Positions 54,249 to 63,909 of a stretch of 64,000 bases of DNA are shown in pieces (the first letter of the stretch is position 1; each line of letters begins with the position of its first letter). The notes under the pieces are model-generated. The model was not told the origin of the DNA and did no database searches. It saw only the letters and a list, made by a program, of their open reading frames with translations. This stretch comes from Pseudoduganella rivuli (lineage in GTDB: Bacteria > Pseudomonadota > Gammaproteobacteria > Burkholderiales > Burkholderiaceae_D): contig NZ_WKJJ01000024.1 of NCBI RefSeq assembly GCF_009674485.1, positions 47,202 through 111,201 on the forward strand, in the 5' to 3' direction. Both the position numbers and the translations under genes were made by a program.

Positions 54249-55074
54249 GGCCGGCTCCAAAGATGGCGGTGGTGGCGTCCAGCAGCGCCGGGCTGATGGC
54301 GATTTCCGGCGTGCTCCAGAATGGCGCTCCCGCCACGACCTGGACCTGCACGTCTGCCCCCTGCGCCTGCCATGCCTGCAACACACTGGCGCCGGCGGGT
54401 GGCAGCGTACGGCCGGCATCGGGCGCCAGTTCGAACCAGTGCGTGGGACAGGGTGGCGCCAGCGTCTTGCTGTCCAGTCCATCGAGCGCATCGGCCAGGG
54501 CCGGCGACAAGGTATAGCCGGCCACTTCCAGCGGCGTGCCCGCACGCAGCGCAGCGCGCAAGGCCGCCGTGGTGTTGCGGGCGGCCTGCTGCTGGTCCAG
54601 CATGTCGGCCGCCAATTGCAGGCGCAGGAATTGCGTCAGATACTGCGCTCCGCTGTGCACCGGTTGCCATAACAGCAGGCGCGCGCACCCGGTGCCGCGC
54701 GCGCAATCGAGCGCCAGCAAAGCACCGGTGCGCAAGCCCCACAGGCCCGGCACGTGGCCGCTGCGTTCGCGCAGCCACGACACCGCCAGCGCCACGTCCG
54801 CGCGCCACGCCTCCCAGTTCGCATCGGCAAAGTCGCCGCTGCTGTCACCGCAGCCAAGCAAGTCGATTTGCAGCACCGCCACGCCCTGCGCGGCCAGCGC
54901 GCGGGCCGCCAGCGCCGCCATGCGGCGGCTGCGGTTCATTTCTTCGGCAAACGGATGCAGGTACACCAGCGCCGCCGTGCAAGGCCCGGCAGGCGCGTGG
55001 TACAGGCAGAACCGGGCGCCCTGCCCTGCAACAGGCAGGAAAAACGGTGCGGGTGCGGGAGGGGAGGACGTCAA
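54238..55074 (-). CDS. Hydrolase 2, exosortase A system-associated
   Basis: 278 aa. Alpha/beta hydrolase-like: VYLHPFAEEMNRSRRMAA (oxyanion loop with conserved N-R-S-R-R), LQIDLLGCGDSSGDF, then GLWGLRTGALLALD, where the nucleophile position holds Arg; so it may be non-catalytic or use other residues. Layout and the gene order ACP - hydrolase 2 - hydrolase 1 fit TIGR03101. Its start overlaps the ACP stop by 4 bp, implying translational coupling. Confidence 0.87.
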   Translation of the reverse strand: MTSSPPAPAPFFLPVAGQGARFCLYHAPAGPCTAALVYLHPFAEEMNRSRRMAALAARALAAQGVAVLQIDLLGCGDSSGDFADANWEAWRADVALAVSWLRERSGHVPGLWGLRTGALLALDCARGTGCARLLLWQPVHSGAQYLTQFLRLQLAADMLDQQQAARNTTAALRAALRAGTPLEVAGYTLSPALADALDGLDSKTLAPPCPTHWFELAPDAGRTLPPAGASVLQAWQAQGADVQVQVVAGAPFWSTPEIAISPALLDATTAIFGAGHAA

Positions 55075-55322
55075 GCGGTCAGTTTGTACTGAACGAAGGC
55101 GGCCAGGGTGCCGACCGTGGCAAACGTGCTGGCATCGATTTCATCGTCATCGATGGTGAAACCGAATTGTTCTTCCAGGGTCGCGATCAATTGCACCACC
55201 GCCATCGAATCGAGTTCCGGGATACTGCCCATCAGCGCCGAGTCCGCCGTCAGCGCATCGGCTGCGCCAGGCGGCAGGCTCAGGGTGTCGGCCAGGATGG
55301 TCTTGATTTCTTGCAAATACAT
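55071..55322 (-). CDS. Acyl carrier protein, exosortase cluster
   Basis: 83 aa. The phosphopantetheine site is ELDSMAVVQL with Ser 39; helix I (LQEIKTILADTL) and helix III (TIDDDEIDASTFATVGTL) are recognisable. It should carry an acyl group for the ligase encoded divergently (56468), and perhaps for the FeeM-like synthases. Overlaps hydrolase 2; the acetyltransferase gene ends 3 bp upstream. Confidence 0.93.
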   Translation of the reverse strand: MYLQEIKTILADTLSLPPGAADALTADSALMGSIPELDSMAVVQLIATLEEQFGFTIDDDEIDASTFATVGTLAAFVQYKLTA

Positions 55323-55325
55323 TAC

Positions 55326-56357
55326 TTACTCCGAGGAAATTCGCGTAGATGTGCGCCGCATGGCGTGAAGTTGCCGCAACAGTGGCCAGCGATAATGGTT
55401 GATATGGTACATGGTGCGCACCTCGTCAGTCCATTGACGGTGCCAGGGCAACACCTTGCCATAAAACTCCACCACCTGCAGGCCGGGTCGGGAAAACACG
55501 TCCCGGAAACTTTCGTCGCGCATCAGCAAGGCAGGCGAGTAATGCGATTCCACGCTTTCGTCATAGGCGGTTTTCAGCACCACCAGCACGCCGTTGCCTT
55601 CGATGCACAAGTCCATCGCCACCAGCCGGTCGCCAAACCAGTAGCGCACGGCGCTGCCCGCGCCGCGGCGGCAAAACGCGGCCAGCATGTCCGAGTAAAA
55701 CCGGCCCTGCGCATTGCCGGCATGGACTGCCGTGCCTTCCGCGCCTTTCCAGCCATTGCTTTCCAGCCGCCCATAATCCGCCACGGCGGCGGCCATCTGT
55801 TCCGGCGCCGTGCAGATTTCCAGCCGCGTGGCGATGCCTTCGCGCTGCAGGCGGCTGCGCTGTTTTTTCAGGTTGTTGCGCAAATTCTTGCCCCGCGCCG
55901 CCCAATAGTCGTCGTAAGGCGCGCCCAGCGTGATGCGGGCCGTCTCCATGTAATCGAGCGTCTGCACCCGCCCCGCGTCAGGAGGACGGACCGCCAGTGC
56001 GGGGTCGCATTGCATGACGGCAAAGATCAGATTACTTCCGGGCAACGCGCGCAACAGTCCGTCGCGCAAACCGGCCGCGTCCTGATCCGGCAATTGCAGC
56101 CACAGGGCCAGTGGCTGTTGCGCGGGCTGGAACGTGGCCCACACACCTTGGCGTTGTTGCACCACCACGGTCATGGCCACCGTGCAGCCTTGCTGTTCGC
56201 ACGTGGCCAGCAGCGCGCGGCCGCCGTCAAAGTGTTGCAGCAAGGGAATAATGAAATCCGCTTCCAGCAATGGCGACGCGGGCCCCGCAGCATTGAGTGC
56301 ATTCCAGCGGCCGGCATGGGTGGCGAATTCGGTTGCCGGGGTCAGGGTCCAGGTCAT
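55326..56357 (-). CDS. GNAT/FemAB-like acetyltransferase, exosortase system
   Basis: 343 aa from the ATG at 56357; a GTG at 56411 (CAGG upstream) would add 18 residues. Two GNAT halves as in FemAB-like Acetyltransf_6 proteins: SPLLEADFIIPLLQHF early, and the late GNGVLVVLKTAYDESVESHY with FRDVFSRPGLQVVEFYGK. The central helices (NNLKKQRSRLQREG) are typical. Probably transfers an acyl or aminoacyl group to a sugar or lipid in the exopolysaccharide pathway. First of the leftward arm (acetyltransferase-ACP-hydrolases 2 and 1), divergent from the ligase. Confidence 0.82.
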   Translation of the reverse strand: MTWTLTPATEFATHAGRWNALNAAGPASPLLEADFIIPLLQHFDGGRALLATCEQQGCTVAMTVVVQQRQGVWATFQPAQQPLALWLQLPDQDAAGLRDGLLRALPGSNLIFAVMQCDPALAVRPPDAGRVQTLDYMETARITLGAPYDDYWAARGKNLRNNLKKQRSRLQREGIATRLEICTAPEQMAAAVADYGRLESNGWKGAEGTAVHAGNAQGRFYSDMLAAFCRRGAGSAVRYWFGDRLVAMDLCIEGNGVLVVLKTAYDESVESHYSPALLMRDESFRDVFSRPGLQVVEFYGKVLPWHRQWTDEVRTMYHINHYRWPLLRQLHAMRRTSTRISSE

Positions 56358-56467
56358 GAAGGCAGGGGGCGGCAGCAGATAGAACAGCGGAAAGAGTTGC
56401 CACTTTATCACAACCGACCTGCCTCAGCGATGGACAGCCCCACAGCCTGCGCGTACCATGCGGCCCC

Positions 56468-58045
56468 ATGAGCGAGCTGATACACGAATTCATTTTTGAC
56501 AGCGCCCGCCGCACGCCAGGCGCCGAAGCGCTGGTGTATGGCGCGCGCCGCCTCGATTATGCGGCGCTGGCCGGCGCCGTGCGCAGCGCGGCCGATGCGC
56601 TGGCCGCCGTCGGGCTGGAACGGGGCGAGCGGGTCGCCGTCTGCATGGAAAAAAACGTGGAAAACGTGGCCGCCATGTTTGGCGCGGCGGCCGCCGGCGG
56701 CGTCTTTGTTCCCGTCAATCCCCTGCTGAAACCGGAACAGGTGGCGTATATCCTGGCCGACTGCAACGTGCGCGTGCTGGTCACCAGCGCCGACCGTTTG
56801 CGCCTCTTGGCGCCGGCGCTGGCGCAGTGCCCGGACCTGGCGACCGTCATTGCCGTCAATCCGTCCGGCGCCGCCCTGCCGGAGGTGCCCGGCGTTGGCG
56901 TACTCGGCTGGGACAGCGCGCTGGCCGCGCCGCCCGGCACGCCGCCCCGCCACGGCATCGACACGGACATGGCTGCCATCTTGTACACGTCGGGCAGCAC
57001 GGGCAAACCCAAAGGCGTGGTGCTGTCGCACCGCAACCTGGTGGCCGGCGCCGCCAGCGTCTCGACTTACCTGAACAATACGCCGCAAGACCGCCTCCTG
57101 GCCGTGTTGCCGCTCAGTTTCGACTATGGCCTGAGCCAGCTGACCACGGCCTTCCGCGTGGGCGCCACGGCGGTATTGCTGAACCACTTGCTGCCGCGTG
57201 ACGTGCTGAAAGCCGTGGTGGCCGAGCGCATCACGGGCCTGGCCGCCGTGCCGCCCCTGTGGCTGCAACTGGCGCCGCTGGCGTGGCCAGCCGACTGCAC
57301 GCTGCGCTACTGGACCAACTCCGGCGGCGCCATGCAGCGCCCGACGCTGGACGCGCTGCGGCAGGCGCTGCCCAATGCGCAGCCTTACCTGATGTATGGC
57401 TTGACGGAAGCGTTCCGCTCGACGTACCTGCCGCCGTCCGAACTGGAACGGCGTCCCGATTCCATGGGCAAGGCCATCCCGAATGCGGAAGTGCTGGTGC
57501 TGCGCCCCGATGGCAGCGAATGCGACGCGGACGAGCCGGGTGAACTGGTGCACCGCGGCGCGCTGGTGTCGCTGGGCTACTGGAACGATCCGGCCAAGAC
57601 GGCCGAGCGCTTCAAGCCCTTCGTGCAGCCCGGCGGCGCCGGACTGACGGTGCCGGAATGGGCCGTGTGGTCCGGCGACACGGTACGCCGCGATGCGGAA
57701 GGCTTCCTGTACTTTATTTCCCGCACCGATGAAATGATCAAGACGTCGGGCTACCGCGTCAGCCCGACGGAAGTGGAAGAAGTCGTGTATGCGCGCGGCG
57801 GCGTGCTGGAAGCGGCCGCCATCGGCGCGCCCCATCCCGCGCTGGGACAAGCCATCGTCATCATTGCGCAAGGCGCCCCGGGCACGACGGCGGAAACGCT
57901 GCTGGCCGCTGTCAAGCCGCACTTGCCCGCCTACATGCTGCCGCAGCGTATCGTCGTGGCGGACGCGCCGCTGCCGCGCAATCCCAACGGCAAGATCGAC
58001 CGCAAGTCATTGAGCCTGCACTACGCAGACTGTTTCCAGGCCTGA
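56468..58045 (+). CDS. AMP-forming acyl-CoA/ACP ligase, exosortase A system-associated
   Basis: 525 aa. Adenylate-forming enzyme: P-loop-like A3 motif ILYTSGSTGKPKGVVLSH (about 171-188), A5 MYGLTEAFRSTY, A7-A8 VWSGDTVRRDAEGF and the late lysine region NPNGKIDRKSL (A10). Matches the TIGR03098 members of the exosortase locus, which replace the usual acyl-CoA partner by the small ACP. It probably loads an acid onto the ACP encoded divergently. First gene of the rightward arm; 35 bp before the decarboxylase. Confidence 0.92.
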   Translation: MSELIHEFIFDSARRTPGAEALVYGARRLDYAALAGAVRSAADALAAVGLERGERVAVCMEKNVENVAAMFGAAAAGGVFVPVNPLLKPEQVAYILADCNVRVLVTSADRLRLLAPALAQCPDLATVIAVNPSGAALPEVPGVGVLGWDSALAAPPGTPPRHGIDTDMAAILYTSGSTGKPKGVVLSHRNLVAGAASVSTYLNNTPQDRLLAVLPLSFDYGLSQLTTAFRVGATAVLLNHLLPRDVLKAVVAERITGLAAVPPLWLQLAPLAWPADCTLRYWTNSGGAMQRPTLDALRQALPNAQPYLMYGLTEAFRSTYLPPSELERRPDSMGKAIPNAEVLVLRPDGSECDADEPGELVHRGALVSLGYWNDPAKTAERFKPFVQPGGAGLTVPEWAVWSGDTVRRDAEGFLYFISRTDEMIKTSGYRVSPTEVEEVVYARGGVLEAAAIGAPHPALGQAIVIIAQGAPGTTAETLLAAVKPHLPAYMLPQRIVVADAPLPRNPNGKIDRKSLSLHYADCFQA

Positions 58046-58080
58046 CCATGGCTGCCTCCTGATATCCGTCCATATTCGCT

Positions 58081-59331
58081 ATGACCACGCCAGCCCGTCC
58101 CCAGCACGCTCCGCTCGAGCAATTCCCCGTCGCCGACGATAGCCTGGTGGTGGGTGGCATACCGTTGCCCCGCCTGGCCGCGCAAGTGGGACAAACGCCG
58201 TTCTATGCCTACGACCGGGGTGCGCTGACGCGCCGCGTCGAAGCGCTACGGCAAGCGCTGCCGCCGGAAATCGCGTTGCACTACGCGATGAAGGCCAACC
58301 CGATGCCGGCCGTGGTGCAGCACATGGCGGGACTGGTGGACGGACTCGACGTGGCGTCCGGCGGCGAATTGCGCGTGGCGCTCGATACCGGCATCGACCC
58401 GCAGCACATCAGCTTTGCCGGTCCCGGCAAGAGCGATGCGGACCTGGCCAGTGCGATCGCCGCCGGCATCGTGCTGAACGTGGAGTCAAGCGGGGAACTG
58501 GAGCGCATCGCCGGCATCGGCCAGCAACTGAACGTGCGCCCGCAAGTGGCGCTGCGCATCAACCCGGACTTCGAACTGAAATCGTCCGGCATGAAAATGG
58601 GTGGCGGTCCCAAGCAATTCGGCATCGATGCGGAAATCGCGCCCGACGTGCTGGCGCGCCTGGCGCAACTGGCCGTGGATTTCCACGGGTTCCACATCTT
58701 CAGCGGTTCGCAAAACCTGAAACCGGCGGCGCTGCGCGAAGCCCATGAAAAAACCTTTGCGCTGGCGCTGCGCCTGGCGGCCCACGCGCCGTCGCCGCTG
58801 CGCACGCTGAACATCGGCGGCGGCTTCGGCATTCCGTATTTCCCCGGCGAAGAGCGGCTGGATTTGCAGGCTGTCGGCGATGGCTTGCGCGCGCTGTTGC
58901 CCGAGGTGCTGCGCGCCCTGCCCGGCGTACAAATCGTCATTGAACTGGGACGCTACCTGGTGGGCGAAGCAGGCGTCTATGTCACGCGCATTATCGAGCG
59001 CAAACAATCGCGCGGCCGCACCTACCTGGTGACGGACGGCGGCCTGCACCACCACTTGTCGGCGTCCGGCAATTTCGGCCAGGTGATCCGCAAGAATTAC
59101 CCTGTGGTCATCGGCAACCGCGTGGCGCAAGGTCCCCGTGAAACCGCCTCCGTGGTCGGGCCGCTGTGCACGCCGCTGGACTTGTTGGCGGACCAGATGG
59201 AACTGGCGCAAGCCGGTCCCGGCGACCTGGTGGCCGTGCTGCAATCGGGCGCGTATGGTTTGAGCGCCAGCCCCGGCGCCTTCCTCAGCCACCCGGCCGC
59301 CGTGGAAGTGCTGGTCGGCCGCCGCAGCTGA
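58081..59331 (+). CDS. PLP-dependent decarboxylase, exosortase A system-associated
   Basis: 416 aa. Alanine racemase-fold decarboxylase of the ornithine/DAP type: PLP lysine in HYAMKANPMPAVVQ (about residue 73), GGGFGIPYF for the phosphate loop, H-x-F-S-G-S in FHGFHIFSGSQNL, and the C-terminal SGAYGLSASPGAF. The order after the ligase is that of TIGR03099 members. Substrate is not established; a diaminopimelate- or amino-acid-derived amine for the polysaccharide is one idea. Confidence 0.92.
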   Translation: MTTPARPQHAPLEQFPVADDSLVVGGIPLPRLAAQVGQTPFYAYDRGALTRRVEALRQALPPEIALHYAMKANPMPAVVQHMAGLVDGLDVASGGELRVALDTGIDPQHISFAGPGKSDADLASAIAAGIVLNVESSGELERIAGIGQQLNVRPQVALRINPDFELKSSGMKMGGGPKQFGIDAEIAPDVLARLAQLAVDFHGFHIFSGSQNLKPAALREAHEKTFALALRLAAHAPSPLRTLNIGGGFGIPYFPGEERLDLQAVGDGLRALLPEVLRALPGVQIVIELGRYLVGEAGVYVTRIIERKQSRGRTYLVTDGGLHHHLSASGNFGQVIRKNYPVVIGNRVAQGPRETASVVGPLCTPLDLLADQMELAQAGPGDLVAVLQSGAYGLSASPGAFLSHPAAVEVLVGRRS

Positions 59332-59494
59332 CCGGCAGGCATGCCTGGCGCATATCGCCAACGGCATATCTTTGGCATGCCTGACTTGCATTGTTATTTC
59401 TATTGCTACACCGCGTGTAACATGCCAACATAACGGATGGCAAGTTGGCACGCTCACGTCAGCAGTGCGCAGCCCTTCATCTCAAAGGAATCCT

Positions 59495-62263
59495 ATGTCC
59501 CAACGCGTAAACAAGCTGGCGCTCGCCACCATGGTCGCAGCACTGTCCACCGGTCTGGTTGCATGCAAAAAACAAGAATCGAGTGAGACGCTGGTGGCAC
59601 AAGCCAAGCAATATCAGCAAAAAGGCGACATGAATGCCGCCATGATCCAGCTGAAAAATGCCTTGCAGGCCAATCCGGACGATGGCGAAGCGCGCTTCAT
59701 GCTGGCATCGGCCTACGTCGACAATGGCGATGGCGCCGCGGCGGAAAAAGAAATCCGCCGCGCGATCAGCCTGAAGTACCCATCGGATAAAACCATGCCG
59801 ATCCTGGCCAAGGCGCTGCTGGCGCAAGGCCAGTTCCAGAAAGTACTGGATGAGACGGCGGAAGAAGGCAAGAAAAATGGCGCGGATTTGGCGCTGTACC
59901 GCGCTGAAGCGCTGGTTGCGCTGAAAAAGCGCGACGAAGCGGGAGCCGTGCTGGACCAGGTATTGCAAACGCAGCCGAAGAACGCGCTGGCGCTGTCGGC
60001 GAAAGGCCGCTTGCTGCAAATGAATGGCGATCCGGAAGGCGCGATGCGCCTGGCGGATGAGGCGCTGGCGGCGGAACCGCAAAGTGTCGAAGCGCTGATG
60101 TTCAAGGCGGACTTGCTGCGCGTGCAGCACAAGACGGACGAAGCGATCGCCCAGTACGACAAGGTGCTGGCGGTAAAGCCGAATCACCGTTCCGTCAATA
60201 TTGAAAAGGCGTACCTGGAACTGTCCGCCGGCCAATATGACAAGGCCCAGGCCGATCTGGACAAGGCCAAGAAAATCACGCCGGGCAGCATGCTCGTCAC
60301 GTACACGCAAGCGCTGCTGGACTTTTCGCAAAACAAGAATGCGGCTGCCGATGAAAGCATCCAGAAAGTGCTGCGCGCCGCACCCGAGCATATGCCGACC
60401 ATCTTGCTGGCCGGCGCCGTGGCGTTGCGCCAGGGCTCGGTGCAACAGGCCGAGCGGCATCTCCGCAAATACGTGGAGAAATATCCCGACAATGTCTATG
60501 CCCGCAAAATGCTGGCCATGGCGCTGTTAAAAACCGGCCAGAGCCCGGATGCACTGAGCGTGCTGACCCCGGCGCTGAAAGGCGGCACCGACGATTTGCA
60601 AGTATTTGCGCTGGCTGGCGAAACGTATATGCAGGTGCGCGACTTCACGAAAGCATCCGAATTCTTTGAAAAAGCCAGCAGCAAAGCGCCGGACTCCGCC
60701 GCGCTGCACATCCAGCTGGGCATCAGCAAGCTGCAAAAAGGCGAAGAAGCCAAAGGCCTGGCGGAACTCGAAGCGGCGGTCAAGCTCGACAAGACGCCGC
60801 AGGCGGGGATGGTGCTGGCACGTGCACAGCTGGGACTCAAGAACTATGACAAGGCGCTGGCGACTGTTTCCGCCCTGGAAAAGGAGTTCGCTGACAATGC
60901 TGCGGTGCACGAGCTGAAAGGCCTTGTATTGACGGGCAAGAAAGACTTGGCCGGAGCGCGCGCCAGTTTCGAAAAGGCTGCCAGCCTGAAGCCGGACTAT
61001 TATCCCGCCACGGGCAACCTGGCCATGCTGGCCATCACCGAGAAAAAGCCGGCTGAAGCCAAAGCGGTATTGCAGCGTTTCCTCGACAAGAACAAGAAGA
61101 GTGCCGAGGCCATGACGGCGCTGGCGGCGCTGGCCGGCATGGAGAAAAACGTTCCGGAGGCGACGCGCTGGCTGGAGCAGGCCCAGGCGGAAAATCCGGA
61201 AGCCGTGGGTCCGGCAACCCGCCTGATTACGCAATACCTGTCGACCAATCAACAGCAAAAAGCCCTGACCCTGGCGCGCAAGATGCAGGTGGCCAATCCG
61301 GACAATCCCGAGCTGCTGGACATGCTGGCCAAATCGCAAATGGCCAACAAGGACCTGGACGGCGCGCTGGAAACCTACAGCAAGCTGGCAGGAGCGCAGC
61401 CAAAGAATGCGCTCGTGCAAATGGCAATCGCCAACGTGCACATGATGCTGAAGAACCCCACCGCGGCGGAAGAAGACGTCAAGAAAGCGCTGCAATTGCA
61501 GCCGGATTTTCCGGCCGCCCAAATTGCCTATGCGGAGCTGCTGTTCAACAAAAAGCAAGTCGACCAGGCCTTGGCCCAGGCTCGTGCCCTGCAAAAGAAA
61601 CATCCGGAGTCGGCTGCCGGCTTTATCGTGGAAGGCGACATCCTGATGAAAACGGACAAGCCGGCCCAGGCGCTGCCGTTATATGAAAAATCGCTGTCGC
61701 TGTCGAAAACGGCCGACCTGTTGATCAGGGTCTTGACGGCGCAACGCGCCGCAGGAAAAGGCGCGGAAGCAGACAAGCGCCTGGCCCAGGCGATTCAGCA
61801 GTATCCGAAGGACCTGCGCCTGCAATTGTTCCGTGCCGAAATGAGCCTGCGCGACAAGCAATACAAACAGGCAGCCGAGCAACTGGAAGCCATGTCCAAG
61901 GAAACGCCGAACAACGCGGCGATCCTGAATAACCTTGCGTTTGCTTACCAGCAAAGCAAGGATAGCCGCGCCCTGCCAACAGCAGAAGCGGCTTACAAAC
62001 TGGCCAGCTCGGAACCGGCCATCATCGATACGCTGGGCTGGATCCTGGTTGAGCAGGGCGACGCCAAGCGCGCCGTGCCATTGCTGCAGCAAGCCGTTGC
62101 CAAGGCGCCGCAAGCAGCAACGCTGCAGTACCACCTGGCGACAGCGCTGTTCAAGTCGGGCGACAAGGCCGGTGCGCGCAAGGCAGCGGAACAGGCACTG
62201 GCATCCGGCAAAGGGTTTGCCCAGGCTGATGAAGCGCAAGCCTTATTGAAACAATTACAGTAA
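59495..62263 (+). CDS. prsT: PEP-CTERM system TPR-repeat lipoprotein PrsT
   Basis: 922 aa from the ATG at 59495 (AAAGGA upstream), not the longer frame to 59372. Lipoprotein signal with lipobox LVAC and Cys 24. The rest is about twenty TPR-like units in series (e.g. AKQYQQKGDMNAAMIQLKNA, then ALQANPDDGEARFML). Length and lipobox fit PrsT, the large outer-membrane-facing scaffold of the EPS/PEP-CTERM locus. It follows the decarboxylase by 163 bp, with a 12-bp palindrome CAGGCATGCCTG at 59336-59347 just after that stop. Confidence 0.9.
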   Translation: MSQRVNKLALATMVAALSTGLVACKKQESSETLVAQAKQYQQKGDMNAAMIQLKNALQANPDDGEARFMLASAYVDNGDGAAAEKEIRRAISLKYPSDKTMPILAKALLAQGQFQKVLDETAEEGKKNGADLALYRAEALVALKKRDEAGAVLDQVLQTQPKNALALSAKGRLLQMNGDPEGAMRLADEALAAEPQSVEALMFKADLLRVQHKTDEAIAQYDKVLAVKPNHRSVNIEKAYLELSAGQYDKAQADLDKAKKITPGSMLVTYTQALLDFSQNKNAAADESIQKVLRAAPEHMPTILLAGAVALRQGSVQQAERHLRKYVEKYPDNVYARKMLAMALLKTGQSPDALSVLTPALKGGTDDLQVFALAGETYMQVRDFTKASEFFEKASSKAPDSAALHIQLGISKLQKGEEAKGLAELEAAVKLDKTPQAGMVLARAQLGLKNYDKALATVSALEKEFADNAAVHELKGLVLTGKKDLAGARASFEKAASLKPDYYPATGNLAMLAITEKKPAEAKAVLQRFLDKNKKSAEAMTALAALAGMEKNVPEATRWLEQAQAENPEAVGPATRLITQYLSTNQQQKALTLARKMQVANPDNPELLDMLAKSQMANKDLDGALETYSKLAGAQPKNALVQMAIANVHMMLKNPTAAEEDVKKALQLQPDFPAAQIAYAELLFNKKQVDQALAQARALQKKHPESAAGFIVEGDILMKTDKPAQALPLYEKSLSLSKTADLLIRVLTAQRAAGKGAEADKRLAQAIQQYPKDLRLQLFRAEMSLRDKQYKQAAEQLEAMSKETPNNAAILNNLAFAYQQSKDSRALPTAEAAYKLASSEPAIIDTLGWILVEQGDAKRAVPLLQQAVAKAPQAATLQYHLATALFKSGDKAGARKAAEQALASGKGFAQADEAQALLKQLQ

Positions 62264-62370
62264 TGGTGGCGCACGGCTGACACTTGGTTTGCCGGTGTGG
62301 GGCGGGAGCGGTACGATATACTTCAGCCCGCTCTTCGACCACACCACCGCCGCCCCCCAGGAGAGTTCCC

Positions 62371-63132
62371 ATGGACCAGAAATCCGAGGTGCCGGATAAC
62401 GGCTTGATGATCAAGCCGCCGGCGCCCCGTTCCCACGTTGTGTGCATGGAGCCCGTTGCCTTGGGCAACGAAGTCATCATGCAGCAAGACCATTTTGCCA
62501 TTCGTCTTGCCGATACCGAAGTCGGACGCAATTCAGCAAGCATGCTGATCAACAAGATGTATGGGTGGCGCGGCTATGGCGACAAGCACAAAGTCGAAGA
62601 AAATCCCAACCGCATTACCTTGTCCGCTACGGACAAGGGAAACGTAATCGGCACTGTCACCATTGGCATCGATTCCGATGCCGGCATCCTTGCCGATGAA
62701 ATTTTCCACGATGAAATTCAAAAAGTGCGGTTGCGTGGCGGCAAGGTATGTGAAATCACCAAGCTGGCCTTCGACCCTACGCTGCGCTCAAAAATGGCGC
62801 TGGCGTCGCTGTTCCATGTGCTGTTTATCTATGCGCACTACCGTCACCATTGCACGGATGTGTTCATCGAAGTGAATCCGCGCCACCGCCGCTATTACGA
62901 AGCGATGCTGGGCTTCCAGGCCGTCTGCGACGTGCGCACCAATCCCCGCGTCGATGCGCCGGCCTACCTGTTATGGGTTAGCATGGCGCACGTCAATGCG
63001 GAAATTGCCCGCCTGGGCGGCACCAGTGACCATCCGGGCAATGAACGTTCGCTGTATCCGTATTTCCTGTCGCGCCGGGAAGAGTCCGGTCTGGCAAACC
63101 GTTTGCTGAAGTTGGATCAACCCACTGGCTGA
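62371..63132 (+). CDS. FeeM-like N-acyl amino acid synthase 1
   Basis: 253 aa from the ATG at 62371 (AGGAGAG upstream). GNAT/LuxI-like fold: an N-terminal helix HFAIRLADTEVGRNSASML, VEENPNRITLSATDKGNV (strand pair), GKVCEITKLAFDP, and DVFIEVNPRHRRYYEAMLGF, the signature of the FeeM family. FeeM makes N-acyl tyrosines using an acyl-ACP donor; exosortase loci often carry such a gene (TIGR03694 type). Possible acyl donor: the ACP at 55071. Followed by a hairpin and a paralogue. Confidence 0.85.
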   Translation: MDQKSEVPDNGLMIKPPAPRSHVVCMEPVALGNEVIMQQDHFAIRLADTEVGRNSASMLINKMYGWRGYGDKHKVEENPNRITLSATDKGNVIGTVTIGIDSDAGILADEIFHDEIQKVRLRGGKVCEITKLAFDPTLRSKMALASLFHVLFIYAHYRHHCTDVFIEVNPRHRRYYEAMLGFQAVCDVRTNPRVDAPAYLLWVSMAHVNAEIARLGGTSDHPGNERSLYPYFLSRREESGLANRLLKLDQPTG

Positions 63133-63153
63133 CGCTTACAGTCTCAGCCGTGC

Positions 63154-63170
63154 GCCCGCCTCCGGCGGGC
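63154..63170 (+). terminator. Hairpin between the two FeeM-like genes
   Basis: GCCCGCC-TCC-GGCGGGC followed by TCTGTTATATTTTT. It should end or attenuate transcription from the first synthase gene. Confidence 0.6.
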
Positions 63171-63187
63171 TCTGTTATATTTTTCCG

Positions 63188-63844
63188 GTGACTATTCCAG
63201 ACCTTGCTCAAGGCATCCGCCTTGCAGATACCGATGAAGCGCGTTTTTCCGCCAGCCAGTTGCTGGGGAAGATGTATGCGTGGCGCGGCTACACTGGCAC
63301 GCACCGCGTCGAAGAGCATCCACATCGCGTAACACTGTTTGCCACTGAACGTGGCGAAACGGTGGGTACGGTCACGCTGGGATTCGACTCAGCGGAAGGC
63401 TTGCAGGCCGATGCGGATTTCAAGGATGTGATCGACGCTTACCGCATGCAGGGCGGGCGCGTGTGTGAAATCACCAAACTGGCAATTGCACCGAAAGCCA
63501 ACTCACGGAAGACATTGGCCTCGCTGTGCCATGTGATGTTTATCTACGGCCATACCAAGCATCGCTGCACGGATGTGTTCATTGAAGTCAATCCCCGCCA
63601 CAGGCGCTATTACGAAACCATGCTGGGATTCCGGTGCCTGGGTGAACAGCGCATCAACAAGCGGGTCAATGCGCCGGGCTACCTGCTGTGGACCAGCATG
63701 GACCACGTGGCCCAGCAAATTGCAGAACTGGGCGGTACGGGCATGCGGGCCGGCGGTGAGCGCTCGCTGTATCCCCATTTTCTGTCGCCCAGCGAGGCCG
63801 ATGAATTGGCTGAACGCCTGCTCAACCTCAAGCAAACGCCATAA
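63188..63844 (+). CDS. FeeM-like N-acyl amino acid synthase 2
   Basis: 218 aa with a GTG start at 63188; no strong ribosome site and no ATG nearby. Clear paralogue of the gene before it: GIRLADTDEARFSASQLLGK, VEEHPHRVTLFATERGE, GRVCEITKLAIAP, DVFIEVNPRHRRYYETMLGF, and the same SLYPHFLS tail. The duplicate lacks the N-terminal extension of copy 1. Ends 36 bp before an IS3-family element. Confidence 0.82.
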   Translation: MTIPDLAQGIRLADTDEARFSASQLLGKMYAWRGYTGTHRVEEHPHRVTLFATERGETVGTVTLGFDSAEGLQADADFKDVIDAYRMQGGRVCEITKLAIAPKANSRKTLASLCHVMFIYGHTKHRCTDVFIEVNPRHRRYYETMLGFRCLGEQRINKRVNAPGYLLWTSMDHVAQQIAELGGTGMRAGGERSLYPHFLSPSEADELAERLLNLKQTP

Positions 63845-63909
63845 TCCTTCCGGAAAAAACAAAACCCGCCAGCTTGAACTGACCCCCAGAATTTGGACGG
63901 TTTAGTTTG

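Noticed and set aside
59373..59390. Sigma-54 promoter ahead of prsT (TGGCAT...TTGCA)
   Set aside because: The GG-GC spacing is 12 nt instead of 10, so it does not fit the -24/-12 rule.
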